Part shown: positions 38,640 to 46,280 of the stretch, one piece after another
Layout: each line of letters starts with the position of its first letter
Position numbering within the stretch: position 1 is the first letter of the stretch
Origin: Chrysogorgia sp. JL179-B06
Lineage: Eukaryota > Cnidaria > Anthozoa > Scleralcyonacea > Chrysogorgiidae
Direction of reading: 5' to 3'
Length of the DNA: 64,000 bases
Assembly: GCA_035772405.1 (NCBI GenBank)
Contig: JAYKKM010000117.1
Location: 1-64,000 of the forward strand
Made by a program: the position numbers and the translations under genes
The notes under the pieces: model-generated
What the model saw: the letters and a program-made list of their open reading frames with translations, nothing else
Told to the model about the DNA's origin: nothing
Database searches by the model: none

Positions 38640-39214
38640 TGGCTTATACTTACACTACACTTTTTTTTCTTAGCCCACTCATTGTAATAAATATCACCAC
38701 TTTCACACCATCCCAGCTTTGGGTACACCACCCCAAACATATTGTTGTCAAACAAGTCTTTCACCTTCCCGTCTTTGAGGTCAAGCACCTTCTTGAGTGT
38801 CTCGAGTTGTCTTCTATGACACAACCTAATAATGTAGTATCCGTATCTGCTAACATTTCTACCCTTTATCAAATTGCATGAGTGCAGCACATTGACAACT
38901 TTCAGGAAGTCCTCTTTTATCAACTCAAGGTGCTCACCCTTCACAACATCCCGCAGTCTCCTCCCCATCCACCAAGACCGTTTGTGAACGCTTTTTAATC
39001 GCGTGAGTCTCATGTCGCTGTAACTCTGAATGTAACCCCATTCGATGTCGCCACACTTTGGACACGCGTACCCACCACAGTTGGTCATGTTTTTCACAAC
39101 GTCACAATCCGAGCAGTAGTAAATTCTGAAGGTGTCTCCACACTCAGTTTGCATCTCACTCGCGATCTCGTCAATTGTCAAGCCATAACTCATCTGCCTC
39201 ATAAGTTTGTCCAT
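38636..39214 (-). CDS. Zinc-ribbon protein, possibly VLTF3-like
   Basis: This 192-aa protein has a zinc ribbon near the N-terminus: CSDC at about 34-37 and CPKCG at about 52-56. A basic alpha-helical region follows with the segment RYGYYIIRLCHRRQL. The layout (short leader, CxxC pair, basic helical C-terminal part) recalls poxvirus-type late transcription factor VLTF3 of large DNA viruses, but this rests on pattern only. It lies between the 139-aa gene (24-nt gap) and the polymerase (4-nt ATGA overlap), so probably shares their transcript. It could instead be an unrelated DNA-binding protein. Confidence 0.75.
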   Translation of the reverse strand: MDKLMRQMSYGLTIDEIASEMQTECGDTFRIYYCSDCDVVKNMTNCGGYACPKCGDIEWGYIQSYSDMRLTRLKSVHKRSWWMGRRLRDVVKGEHLELIKEDFLKVVNVLHSCNLIKGRNVSRYGYYIIRLCHRRQLETLKKVLDLKDGKVKDLFDNNMFGVVYPKLGWCESGDIYYNEWAKKKKCSVSISQ

Positions 39215-39238
39215 CGCTTATACTACTCCAACATTTTT

Positions 39239-39658
39239 TTACCGAACTAGTACCCGTACCGCTATTCCACTACCCAAACCTAGCGCACCAACAAACAATA
39301 ATTGGTATTCCTTCATTTCCGCACTCGGTTGGTAGTAATCCGCAACCTTCGGGAGGTCAGTGAACACTCGTCCGCTGTACCGTATGGTCATTACGCTTCT
39401 AAGTTCCTCCAACGCGTGGTTTGTGTCATTGATGTCAGCATTAGCATCAGAGAGCCGTTGTCGCAAACGCTGGATCTTGTCTTTCTTAGCGACTTCATTT
39501 TCATACCACACTTCTTTCGCGCTGGCTAACTGTTCCAACGCATGGTTGTGCCTTTTCATCTCAGCTTCATAACCTGAGTGATTAAATTTCGAAAACATAA
39601 AGCCAGCGCCTGCGAAAGCCACTGCGTTAAATATCCCTCCAGCCACAACACTCACCAT
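39239..39658 (-). CDS. Polinton small membrane/coiled-coil protein
   Basis: This 139-aa protein begins with a glycine- and alanine-rich hydrophobic segment (residues 1-25). A charged helix rich in K, E, R and Q, probably coiled coil, spans about 28-90. A second hydrophobic helix ends the protein (about 118-138, YQLLFVGALGLGSGIAVRVL). This arrangement recurs in a Polinton ORF type of unknown function from invertebrates, as I recall it. It is the third gene of a leftward cluster, 4 nt downstream of the 78-aa gene. A role as a minor virion or membrane protein is a guess. Confidence 0.8.
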   Translation of the reverse strand: MVSVVAGGIFNAVAFAGAGFMFSKFNHSGYEAEMKRHNHALEQLASAKEVWYENEVAKKDKIQRLRQRLSDANADINDTNHALEELRSVMTIRYSGRVFTDLPKVADYYQPSAEMKEYQLLFVGALGLGSGIAVRVLVR

Positions 39659-39662
39659 TAAC

Positions 39663-39899
39663 TTACGTTGATTTGAATGGATCTGTCGGTATCCACTTTT
39701 TCGATTGCATCCATTTCACTAACAGCGTTCCTGCACCAACAGCTGCAGCAAGTTTCACTGTGCCTTTCACAGTCTCCGGTGTTCCCAATGGTTCTCCCAA
39801 AGCCTTTTTAGAGATCATACTCACTGCCACAGCACCAGTCGTAACAAGTAGCGCATCGTACAATTCGTTCATAAGTTCTTTTCGATCGATCGCGGACAT
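39663..39899 (-). CDS. Small two-helix membrane protein
   Basis: From the first ATG (39899) this is 78 aa. The frame is open further upstream to a TTG at 39926 that overlaps the stop of the preceding gene, but ATG at MSAIDRKEL is the more credible start. Two hydrophobic helices are visible, ALLVTTGAVAVSMI and VKLAAAVGAGTLLVKWM, separated by a G/P/T-rich loop, and the C-terminus is polar (KKWIPTDPFKS). The function is unknown. Position and size suggest a membrane-associated virion protein. Confidence 0.75.
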   Translation of the reverse strand: MSAIDRKELMNELYDALLVTTGAVAVSMISKKALGEPLGTPETVKGTVKLAAAVGAGTLLVKWMQSKKWIPTDPFKST

Positions 39900-39922
39900 A
39901 TATACATTGTCGTGTGTTTTGT

Positions 39923-40267
39923 TCAAGAATCAAACGTGTCTAGCGCTGGACGACAAGTTCTACGATTTTCTGACGCGCTAACCACAGTGCTCGCAGGCTC
40001 CAGTTGTGTCTCTTTTTCATTGCTAATTGTGTACCATAGTGAAGCACCAGCGATGATTACACCAAGTGTTCCGACAACATATCCATAGCTCCACTCACTA
40101 CCCTGTTCTTCGTTGACTATCATTTCACGCATTTTCTTTTCTTTAGCAGCTTTCGATATCTCAGCTAACTTTTTACCAGCAGCGACACGCTTTGGGTCCT
40201 TCACCTTAACACTTTTCACATCAGCCGTGATCTTCGCTTCAACAGCCGTCTGTGAGTCCTCAACCAT
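39923..40267 (-). CDS. Small single-pass membrane protein, lysine-rich N-terminus
   Basis: This 114-aa protein has a strongly basic first half (KDPKRVAAGKKLAEISKAAK and following, to residue 50). One transmembrane helix follows at about 60-82 (YGYVVGTLGVIIAGASLWYTI), then a polar tail. It is the first gene of the leftward polymerase cluster and diverges from the 256-aa gene across a 131-bp intergenic region. I recognise no domain. A basic arm with a membrane anchor could fit nucleic acid contact in a particle, which is speculative. Confidence 0.75.
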   Translation of the reverse strand: MVEDSQTAVEAKITADVKSVKVKDPKRVAAGKKLAEISKAAKEKKMREMIVNEEQGSEWSYGYVVGTLGVIIAGASLWYTISNEKETQLEPASTVVSASENRRTCRPALDTFDS

Positions 40268-40398
40268 CTAATACACTATCGCGTGTTATCTTACTCACAG
40301 TTGACCTCACAGGTGTCTCACAGTTGACCTCACAGGTATCTCACAGTTCCAGACCAAACGCACTAAAAAATTAGGATTTTTTCTGAGAGTATAACATA
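40268..40398. promoter_or_regulatory. Divergent promoter region with 23-bp direct repeats
   Basis: This 131-bp gap separates two genes pointing away from each other, so it should hold both promoters. It contains a 23-bp unit built from TCACAGTTGACC and TCACAGGTGTC at 40295-40317, repeated with one change at 40318-40340 and begun a third time at 40341-40346. Next to the rightward gene is an AT-rich stretch (CTAAAAAATTAGGATTTTTT, 40362-40381). The repeats are clear; a role as operator or activator sites is inferred. Confidence 0.6.
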
Positions 40399-41169
40399 AT
40401 GACTCAAGTCCAAGACACCGCAGAAGAGATGACTCAAGACCAAGCCCGCCAAGAAGAGGAGATCGACGCAATGCGGAGAATGTCCTTTGTCGATGTGTCT
40501 ACCCCACAAGGCGCCTCTGGACCCAACGTCTTAAAAGGGTACTCGCAAGTCTTCAAGTTGTGCGACCCCGATCGTAAAAACGAAGAGGTGTCGAGGCAAT
40601 TTGGTACCCAGATTCTCTATACAAAGTTCGCTCATGAGGCTTGGGTCGGGCTTGATGAAGTTAGAGCCAACAGGATGGTTAACGAACTAGCCAAGATGAT
40701 CCCTGTGTGGTGTCACTCACCGTTCAAACGTCTTACGCTAGCGAGTGACCACTACTTGAGCAACCCTTGCGAGTCCACCGCTACGCTACTCGGTAACTAC
40801 CTCGAAGTGTTCTTGGTGACCCTTCTATGGAAACCATGCTCAACCAAACTCAAAGCGTGGCTACACCTCGCCGCAAACTGTGACGCCAACGTTTGTAGGG
40901 TGGGGTGTAATGAAATACTAGGTGCGGGCGATATTATGAGTCACATACTCTCAGACGCTCACCTGGATTTTGTGCACGGCGGCGCGTCGTACAATTGTTA
41001 CCCATGTGGTGTGGTTACCAACAACCCAATGCATCGCTCAAGACACGAGAGCTCGAGGTCCCATCTTAAAAACTTAGAGCTTCAGCGGATATTTAACAAC
41101 GAGCAACAGTTGCCGCAAGAGGGGAGAGCATTTCTCTGGAGGTATAGTAACCATGAAGAAAGTTGGTAA
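40399..41169 (+). CDS. Protein with two C2H2-like zinc fingers, unknown function
   Basis: This 256-aa protein has an acidic, glutamine-rich N-terminus (residues 1-25), a middle part I do not recognise, and two zinc fingers. Finger one uses C166, C170, H182 and H188. Finger two has the classical spacing C200-x2-C203-x12-H216-x5-H222. A basic, glutamine-rich tail follows. The 3' end overlaps the thymidine kinase start by 17 nt, so the two are probably expressed together. It might be a DNA-binding regulator or a virion protein; the sequence does not decide. Confidence 0.75.
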   Translation: MTQVQDTAEEMTQDQARQEEEIDAMRRMSFVDVSTPQGASGPNVLKGYSQVFKLCDPDRKNEEVSRQFGTQILYTKFAHEAWVGLDEVRANRMVNELAKMIPVWCHSPFKRLTLASDHYLSNPCESTATLLGNYLEVFLVTLLWKPCSTKLKAWLHLAANCDANVCRVGCNEILGAGDIMSHILSDAHLDFVHGGASYNCYPCGVVTNNPMHRSRHESSRSHLKNLELQRIFNNEQQLPQEGRAFLWRYSNHEESW

Positions 41170-41722
41170 ACTAGAAATCGTGATTGGTCCCATGTTTGCA
41201 GGAAAAACGACGGAGACTCTCCGCAGGTTAGTCACGTTGAGTAAATCAGGGCTCAAAGTCCTCTACATGAACAACACAGGTGACACTAGGCGAACTGACC
41301 ACGTGTTCTCCACACATCGTCAGACCATTGTTGTTGGATCAGACAGTTTACCTGCGAAGTTAATCACCAACCTTCCAAGTTGCGACGAGCTGACTGACAT
41401 CGACGTCATTGGCATTGATGAAGGTCATTGGTACTCTGATCTGTCAGTTATTCATGAGTACATCAAAGCTGGCATTCACGTCATTATTTGTGGTCTCATA
41501 ACAACGGAGCACTTAAAAAGACTTGGTGAACTCGACGCGCTCTTCCCAATGGCAGACGACATCACATTTCTAAAAGCGTATTGCGCCGTTTGTCGCGACA
41601 CTTACGGAACAACTGTTGAAGCACCATTCAATTGGAGATACAACCCAGGGCCATCATTCGTTGGTGGTGCTGAGCAATATCGCGCAGTGTGCAGACGTCA
41701 TCATCCTTCCACACAAAATTAG
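41153..41722 (+). CDS. tk: Thymidine kinase, type II
   Basis: This 189-aa enzyme would phosphorylate thymidine to dTMP, supplying dTTP in cells with small pools. The P-loop is GPMFAGKT (12-19) and the Walker B/catalytic segment is DEGHWYSDL (89-97), with E90 as the expected base. The zinc site is C144-x2-C147 together with C180 and H183, and the substrate lasso is FVGGAEQYRAVC (169-180). Length and order match cellular and viral type II thymidine kinases, and the gene looks complete. It overlaps the preceding zinc-finger gene by 17 nt and has a possible polyadenylation signal about 105 bp downstream. Thymidine kinase is not part of the usual Polinton gene set, so capture from a host or a large DNA virus is likely. 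Confidence 0.97.
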   Translation: MKKVGKLEIVIGPMFAGKTTETLRRLVTLSKSGLKVLYMNNTGDTRRTDHVFSTHRQTIVVGSDSLPAKLITNLPSCDELTDIDVIGIDEGHWYSDLSVIHEYIKAGIHVIICGLITTEHLKRLGELDALFPMADDITFLKAYCAVCRDTYGTTVEAPFNWRYNPGPSFVGGAEQYRAVCRRHHPSTQN

Positions 41723-41962
41723 GGGTGTTCTCGGATACCTCACTTTTTAAATTTAGACATTGGTCACATGAAGCGTCCAATGTACCGTAGAAACATTTTT
41801 TCACACAGTGGTCAGAAGGTTTGTGAAATAAATAGAGAAAGAGTTTCGCAGACACCTTTATCAAGTTAAAAAAAACGTCTTTAAAAAATGCTAGAGCAGT
41901 TGTCACTTCAAACGTCGTCTCAACAACGAGAACGAGTGCTAATTCGACTTATTACTCACTGT
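41723..41962. other. Convergent intergenic gap, no confident gene
   Basis: This gap separates the 3' end of the rightward thymidine kinase from the 3' end of the leftward nuclease. The leftward strand has one frame open from about 41950 into the kinase gene, with a hydrophobic stretch and Cys pairs (CVKKC, CDQC), but no ATG (only GTG) and a long overlap with the kinase. I therefore do not call it a gene, though a decayed zinc-finger tail is possible. Confidence 0.5.
41827..41832 (+). promoter_or_regulatory. AATAAA, possible polyadenylation signal
   Basis: This canonical hexamer lies about 105 bp after the thymidine kinase stop, inside the convergent gap. It is the only AATAAA seen on this strand between the two 3' ends, so it may end the zinc-finger/thymidine kinase transcript. 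Confidence 0.4.
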
Positions 41963-42444
41963 CTAAAAAGTCTCTTTACAATAACGTCTCTCATGGTTAC
42001 TCAACGCTGATTTATTTTTAAATTTACGAAGGCAGTGAGAGCACTGAAACCCAACGTCAAAGAAATATTTTATCACTGTGGTAATAGCGTCGTCGTACGA
42101 GTCGCACAAGAGTGTTAGATAACCAGCGGATTTATATCTGAGCAACAGAGACTCCTGCTCTTTGGACGTCTTGCCTGTACCACCTGGGTTCTTGAACTCA
42201 ATCACAAGCCCGCTATGCTGTCGGTTTGCATTGGCAATAATTAAGTCAGGTGTCCCACGTTGGTAACCTTTTTTCCACGAGTTTATTCTTTTACTCGAAG
42301 TGTCTTGATTTTCACCACAAGCAGCTACCAAAATAGCTTCTGGATAATATTTCCTAAGAAAACCAACGACTTTCGTGTGAAGGTCGAACTCAGTGATCAT
42401 TACGAATTGATTGTGTTTGAGACCAACGTTAGCTAAACTTTTTT
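41963..42444 (-). CDS. VRR-NUC nuclease part of a broken BRO-N/VRR-NUC gene
   Basis: From its own ATG (42400) this part is 145 aa, but the frame stays open upstream to the break at 42439-42444 and the extra residues look coding. The VRR-NUC (PD-(D/E)XK) domain shows GYQRGTPDLII (about 45-55), EFKNPGGTGKTSKEQE (about 68-83) with the E-x-K pair, and a conserved DSYDDA. A C2H2-like finger follows, FQCSHC...HERRYC (about 118-141, last ligand Cys). VRR-NUC enzymes cut branched or flap DNA; here the target is unknown. The gene probably begins with the BRO-N domain at 42726. Confidence 0.85.
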
Positions 42445-42726
42445 CTAACGCTTGGTAAAACTTCTGAGTGCACCCACCTTCCGAAGTGTTTTCGCACGCT
42501 CCATTTTACTCGAGAACGTTAATGAGTAGACCCCAAGTTCGTTAATAAACGAGGCCTGCTCTATCTTCATTTTGCAATCAGGTTCGACGTGGTCGTTGAC
42601 TGCATCTTTTGGTCGAGCATAACCTAGAGCGCTCGCGACTTCTTTCGCTTTGAACCATATCTCACCGTTGTGATTAACCGTCGTGATTTGGTGACCATCG
42701 AATAATTGCACTGAGTTGGTTGCCAT
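42439..42726 (-). pseudogene. BRO-N domain, N-terminal part of the same broken gene
   Basis: The first 75 or so residues are a clear BRO-N DNA-binding domain: EIWFKAKEVASALGYARP, then NDHV, then FINELGVYSL and SSKMERAK. The frame then leaves the family pattern at an A4 run (T4 on the + strand, 42489-42492). The expected continuation (WVHSEVLPSVRK) is found in another frame, and that frame in turn stops just past a T6 run (42439-42444), from where the nuclease frame continues. Two homopolymer indels therefore separate BRO-N from VRR-NUC. BRO proteins are common in large DNA viruses and baculoviruses. Confidence 0.85.
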
Positions 42727-42749
42727 TACTATAGCCTCGCAAAAAAAAA

Positions 42750-42890
42750 CTACTCGACATAGGTGTCGGGTTTTTTATAGATCTGGTTTGTTGTGTACCA
42801 ATGCAGTAGGTGTGTTTTACTAGTCTTCAGTTTTCTACGTCGTCTGAAAAAGTCTCTAATGTTATGAGCCAGTTTTCTAAGCCAACCCAT
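42750..42890 (-). CDS. 46-aa basic peptide gene
   Basis: This short gene starts at an ATG 6 nt after the stop of the 69-aa gene and ends 23 nt before the BRO-N start, which fits the packing of its neighbours. The peptide begins MGWLRKLAHNIRDFFRRRRK: an amphipathic basic helix with an RRRR cluster, followed by a K/T/Y-rich tail. The N-terminal MG could be a myristoylation site, but the following residues are not the classic consensus. It recalls in size and charge the small core or membrane-active peptides of adenovirus-like particles; no homology is shown. Confidence 0.6.
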   Translation of the reverse strand: MGWLRKLAHNIRDFFRRRRKLKTSKTHLLHWYTTNQIYKKPDTYVE

Positions 42891-42896
42891 TTTAAC

Positions 42897-43106
42897 TTAG
42901 GTCACGTCTCCTACCACTCCTACTTTGTCTGATTCTGCGGGTAACATAATAGGTTCGCCATAAGTCTTTTTAGACCTCATACCAATCTCAGCGTGGAGCT
43001 CGAGAGTAACGTCGCCGCGACCAAATGATCCACCAGCTTTGAACATGTGATCAGTCGTTTTATTTATCTTATATATTTCATGAGGTCTCGAAAAACATGC
43101 TCCCAT
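42897..43106 (-). CDS. 69-aa protein with N-myristoylation motif
   Basis: The start is MGACFSRPHEIYK: Gly2, Ser6 and an adjacent Cys4 match the pattern for N-myristoylation plus palmitoylation, so the protein should attach to membranes. The rest is polar, with GGSFGRGDVTLELHAEIGM. An RGD triplet lies at residues 30-32; its relevance is unknown. The ATG follows the stop of the fibre-like gene with no spacer (TAAATG), so the two are probably co-translated or on one transcript. The family was not recognised. Confidence 0.75.
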   Translation of the reverse strand: MGACFSRPHEIYKINKTTDHMFKAGGSFGRGDVTLELHAEIGMRSKKTYGEPIMLPAESDKVGVVGDVT

Positions 43107-44057
43107 TTACTTTACACCATATTCCTTCATCATTTTTCCACCCATGATTATGATGTCTCGGTTCGTCATGTAGCCACTCACAATTTTCACACCGTAGAAC
43201 TCTATCAACGATGGGTATGCATAAGGTGCGAGTGGTATTCTTGGTCGATGTATTCCAAAAATCGTTCCATAGGGTGTGCCTATCTTTTTCATATTTGCTA
43301 CGAAGTCTGAATCGGCTGACTTGACGTTGTTGACTCTGACATGTGAATTGTCCATTTGCCAGTGTATTGATATCATATGCATTTTACTTATGTCAACGCC
43401 ACTTGGAATAGTGCATATGCTCTCCATCGCTGGGATGCTACCACCATACGCGAGTCCATTAGTCATACCAGTCTTGTACCCTATGAACTTATCCCACTGA
43501 CCGTCGTCGTTTGATATAATTGTCTCCCAATTTGATCCAGCGGTGCGAGTAGGTAACCTCACTACGACAAAAATGGAAAGATCACACCATTGCATACTGG
43601 GGCAATTAAAATGGAGACCTGACTCAAGTGGGGTTGGTGTTAACACAGGTGATAGAAAACTTTGGCTTACACTGCTGATGCCGATAATAGGACCATAAGT
43701 TGGGTTGTTTTGCACTAATTTACTTGTTTCACCAATGGCTTTCACTTTGTTTGAACCATTGGTGTGAAATTCCACGTTTTTCAAGGCGTGTGTGCTAACG
43801 TTGAAGTCGAGCACAAGATTATACGACTGACTCTTGAGGTAGCCTGACAGCAATTGCTCTAGAGTTCTTTTGTTTGTGGCGTCTGAGTCATCGACTGGGT
43901 CTGCTACGTTTTTTATCGCTGAGCCTTGCATGTCTATTATTCCAGACATCCTTCCACCAGTCGCACTTAACTTAGGATCTTCGTCCAGATGCCTTTTCGT
44001 TCTCTTTAGTATTTTATCGTGAGGGTCGTCAGACTCATACCCATAGTTTAGACTCAT
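43107..44057 (-). CDS. Fibre-like protein with lectin-type (LamG/ConA) C-terminal domain
   Basis: This 316-aa protein has a charged N-terminal stretch (1-33). A segment typical of phage and viral tail fibres follows, MSGIIDMQGSAIKNVADP, with DDSDATNKRTLEQ after it (about 37-67). The C-terminal half is beta-rich with patterns of a LamG/concanavalin-like jelly roll (WCDLSIFVVVRLP, IISNDDGQWDKFIGYKTG, FYGVKIVSG). It probably forms the receptor-binding spike of the particle, which is inferred from this layout. It lies 2 nt after the large broken gene and directly before the myristoylated protein. Confidence 0.8.
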   Translation of the reverse strand: MSLNYGYESDDPHDKILKRTKRHLDEDPKLSATGGRMSGIIDMQGSAIKNVADPVDDSDATNKRTLEQLLSGYLKSQSYNLVLDFNVSTHALKNVEFHTNGSNKVKAIGETSKLVQNNPTYGPIIGISSVSQSFLSPVLTPTPLESGLHFNCPSMQWCDLSIFVVVRLPTRTAGSNWETIISNDDGQWDKFIGYKTGMTNGLAYGGSIPAMESICTIPSGVDISKMHMISIHWQMDNSHVRVNNVKSADSDFVANMKKIGTPYGTIFGIHRPRIPLAPYAYPSLIEFYGVKIVSGYMTNRDIIIMGGKMMKEYGVK

Positions 44058-44059
44058 TA

Positions 44060-45549
44060 CTACCTGAAGGTGTATTTGGTTAGCAGATAACCAGAGGCTG
44101 CTGAGAACCCTAAGATTATCGCCAGCGTTGTCGTGTCTGACTCGCTTGTGGTGGTGGCCACTGTTTTTCTCACAGGAAGTGGTGTCACGTTTTCTTGGTA
44201 AACTTTTTTAGCCATAGTCGTTGGTACCACCACACTTTCTTGGTGAGCTTTTTTCTTCACGGTCGTTGGCACCACTAATGGGTGAGTCACCACATTTTCT
44301 TGGTGGACTTTTTTAGCCGTAATTGTTGGTGTTGTTGCATTCAAGCGAGTGTTCACTCCAAATCTCATGGACTCTGTAGCAACCTTTAATAAGTTGTTGT
44401 ACCCAGCGATTTTATTCTTGAGTATCACCACGTTACTTGGCATTAACCACGTACTTGGCGACACTGCAAGATTTTGGACAACGTTGGTGTCTCTAATCGA
44501 TTTGTTCATGTTGAGAATCCATGTCGATACGTCGTACTGTATAACACTGTCAGAAAACAACTTGCGGAACTCTTGTTGGGTTTCTAGACTTCCTGCAGAA
44601 CCACCAACGACTGATACACGTGTTCTCGCTTGCGCACCAAGTGTGGAGTACACAAAGGACTCTATGCTTTGATTTAGATATTGCAGCCCAATGTTGGTGA
44701 AGCCGTCTGAGAGTCGTGCGACGTATCGTTTGTAATCGTTTCTGAACGTCGTTGAGTGTGAACACTCTGGATTCGCCTGTTGTACCATCGCTCAGGACTT
44801 TATTCTGGTAGTAGTGCCTTCTAGGGATCTTGGAAATCTTACCATACAATTCGGAAGCGTTGAATTCTCTACTTATTGATTTCATGGTCTCACCACCCTC
44901 CATTCTTCTGAGAAGTCTCCTAATGGTGAAGTACAAATGAAATCTCATCACACTTGTGACCACAGGGTGAACCTCTTGTGACACTGATAAATGTTGCAGT
45001 GACACTCCACAACAGAAACTTGCACAATACGTTGCAAACACAACGCGGTAGTAAGATTCGCTGTCATCCCACTCTGATTTTGTCTTTGACGTGGTGACTC
45101 GCAAGACTGATAGCTTTGACATGAAGTAGCTATTTTGGTTAACGAAAACTTTGAAATTATTCACTGGATAATTTAACACATTTTCTGTTGGATATCCGTC
45201 CCAAAGCCCCCAGTGGTTTTTATGACCTTTTGGCAGTGGTTGGATAGTCCCACCACCTTGCCATATTATTGGGAACTTGCTATTGTATAGCCACTTCCAC
45301 ATGTTTTTATCATTTTTGAAGGTTGTGCTGGTTATGTCCGTGCTGAGGATGTCGTTGTTTCTGAAATATATGTCGACACTCATGATCTTACCATCTTGCG
45401 AGATATTTGGATAGAACTCGAATTTGCTTAAAGTGGCGTGGGGGGTACTTTTTGATGAGGTCTGCCTTTGCATCGTGTGTAGCCTTTGATGTGTTAGCCA
45501 TCGCGCGTTTGTAGTACTCTCCATAGTAATCACGAAGGGCTTTCTGCAT
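44060..45549 (-). pseudogene. Large broken Polinton gene (about 500 aa), three frames
   Basis: Three overlapping leftward frames look like one gene with two breaks. The first part runs from ATG 45549 (an in-frame ATG at 45651 also exists) to a G6 run at 45440-45445. The second, to about 44735, contains SKFEFYPNISQDG, VDIYFRNNDILSTD and WGLWDGYPTENVLNYPVNNF, then Cys- and aromatic-rich segments. The third runs to 44060. It carries three copies of a motif like KKVHQENV spaced by VVPTT, and ends in a transmembrane helix (TTLAIILGFSAASGYLLTKY). The middle part resembles a recurrent invertebrate Polinton protein of unknown function. The third frame has its own ATG (44788), so a separate gene there is a weaker alternative. 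It diverges from the penton gene. Confidence 0.7.
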
Positions 45550-45639
45550 ATATAATATACCGTATGTTATACAGAATGCGAAAGTTAAACGGTATTCATT
45601 GAAGGCGCAGAAAAAGTTGTGTCCTTTGACAACAGTGTG

Positions 45640-46275
45640 ATGATCACGCATGATAGCCCATGCATTATGGTTAAGACAGCCACTGTGTTTTGGGACTACA
45701 ATAACATATTAGATGGCGACGCCCCTCATCTCTCCGAGTTTAGTCACGCTTCGAGTGATCTTAAAAGTACAATAACGAGTGGAGGGTATACTAACTTCGA
45801 CACACTAGTCAGACTATTAAAAAAAGACTTTAAAGAAAGGAAGGGTGTGGACCTTGAGATAGAGAAAATACCGTTCACAGGTAGATGCGCGATTAAGGTT
45901 AGCGTCCCATTTAAGCTTGGCAGACTTGGGCCTCTATTTGGTTTCGCGAAGTATAGGGTGATTGAGGGTGACTCACGGGTGTACACTAGTCCAAACGAGG
46001 TCGACATGCTCAGAGGTCTGAAGTACATAGAAATCTTATGTGATATTGTTGAGACGGAGAGCAACGTGGGTATTGATGGGAAGCGAAGCAGTGTGATCAC
46101 AACGTTGCCAATACCCACTGAACAGTCTTTGAATGGGTCAGTGCAACGCCATGTGGACATTGAATCTAAGGTGAGAATTAAAAAAGGTATTTACTCAAGT
46201 ATGACGTTTCGTGTCAAACCAAATAATGGTGGTGTCAAAATTGGTGCGGTGTTATTGGAACTGTATATTGTGTGA
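45640..46275 (+). CDS. Minor capsid protein, penton-like
   Basis: From ATG 45640 this is 211 aa; ATG 45667 (MVKTATVFWDYNN) is an equally good start. The protein is beta-rich. The segments KYIEILCDIVETESNVG, then VITTLPIP, then a C-terminal MTFRVKPNNGGVKIGAVLLEL follow the pattern of the single-jelly-roll penton protein that Polintons and adintoviruses encode near the integrase. It would sit at the fivefold vertices. It ends 5 nt before the integrase ATG and diverges from the large broken gene across a short AT-rich gap (TATATAATATA at 45549-45559). The assignment rests on pattern and position. Confidence 0.7.
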   Translation: MITHDSPCIMVKTATVFWDYNNILDGDAPHLSEFSHASSDLKSTITSGGYTNFDTLVRLLKKDFKERKGVDLEIEKIPFTGRCAIKVSVPFKLGRLGPLFGFAKYRVIEGDSRVYTSPNEVDMLRGLKYIEILCDIVETESNVGIDGKRSSVITTLPIPTEQSLNGSVQRHVDIESKVRIKKGIYSSMTFRVKPNNGGVKIGAVLLELYIV

Positions 46276-46280
46276 ATTAT

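Noticed and set aside
40399..41169. The two-zinc-finger protein as the missing maturation protease
   Set aside because: Cys and His residues are arranged as C2H2 fingers with classical spacing, and no His...Asp/Glu...Gln...Cys protease pattern is visible.
41628..41906. 92-aa leftward frame with Cys pairs overlapping the thymidine kinase
   Set aside because: Start is GTG only and a third of it is antisense to an intact kinase gene. It may be a decayed remnant but is not supportable as a gene.
42738..42778. Terminator-like hairpin CGACATAGGTGTCG flanked by A and T runs
   Set aside because: It overlaps the last codons and stop of the 46-aa gene. Intrinsic terminators of this kind are not expected in an animal genome, and the stem is only 5 bp.
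44550..44770. C-terminal part of the 327-aa leftward frame (RRTTLRRLHQHW onward)
   Set aside because: It is read in the shadow of the 242-aa frame, is rich in R, C and W without pattern, and lacks the membrane anchor. The third frame is taken as the real continuation.
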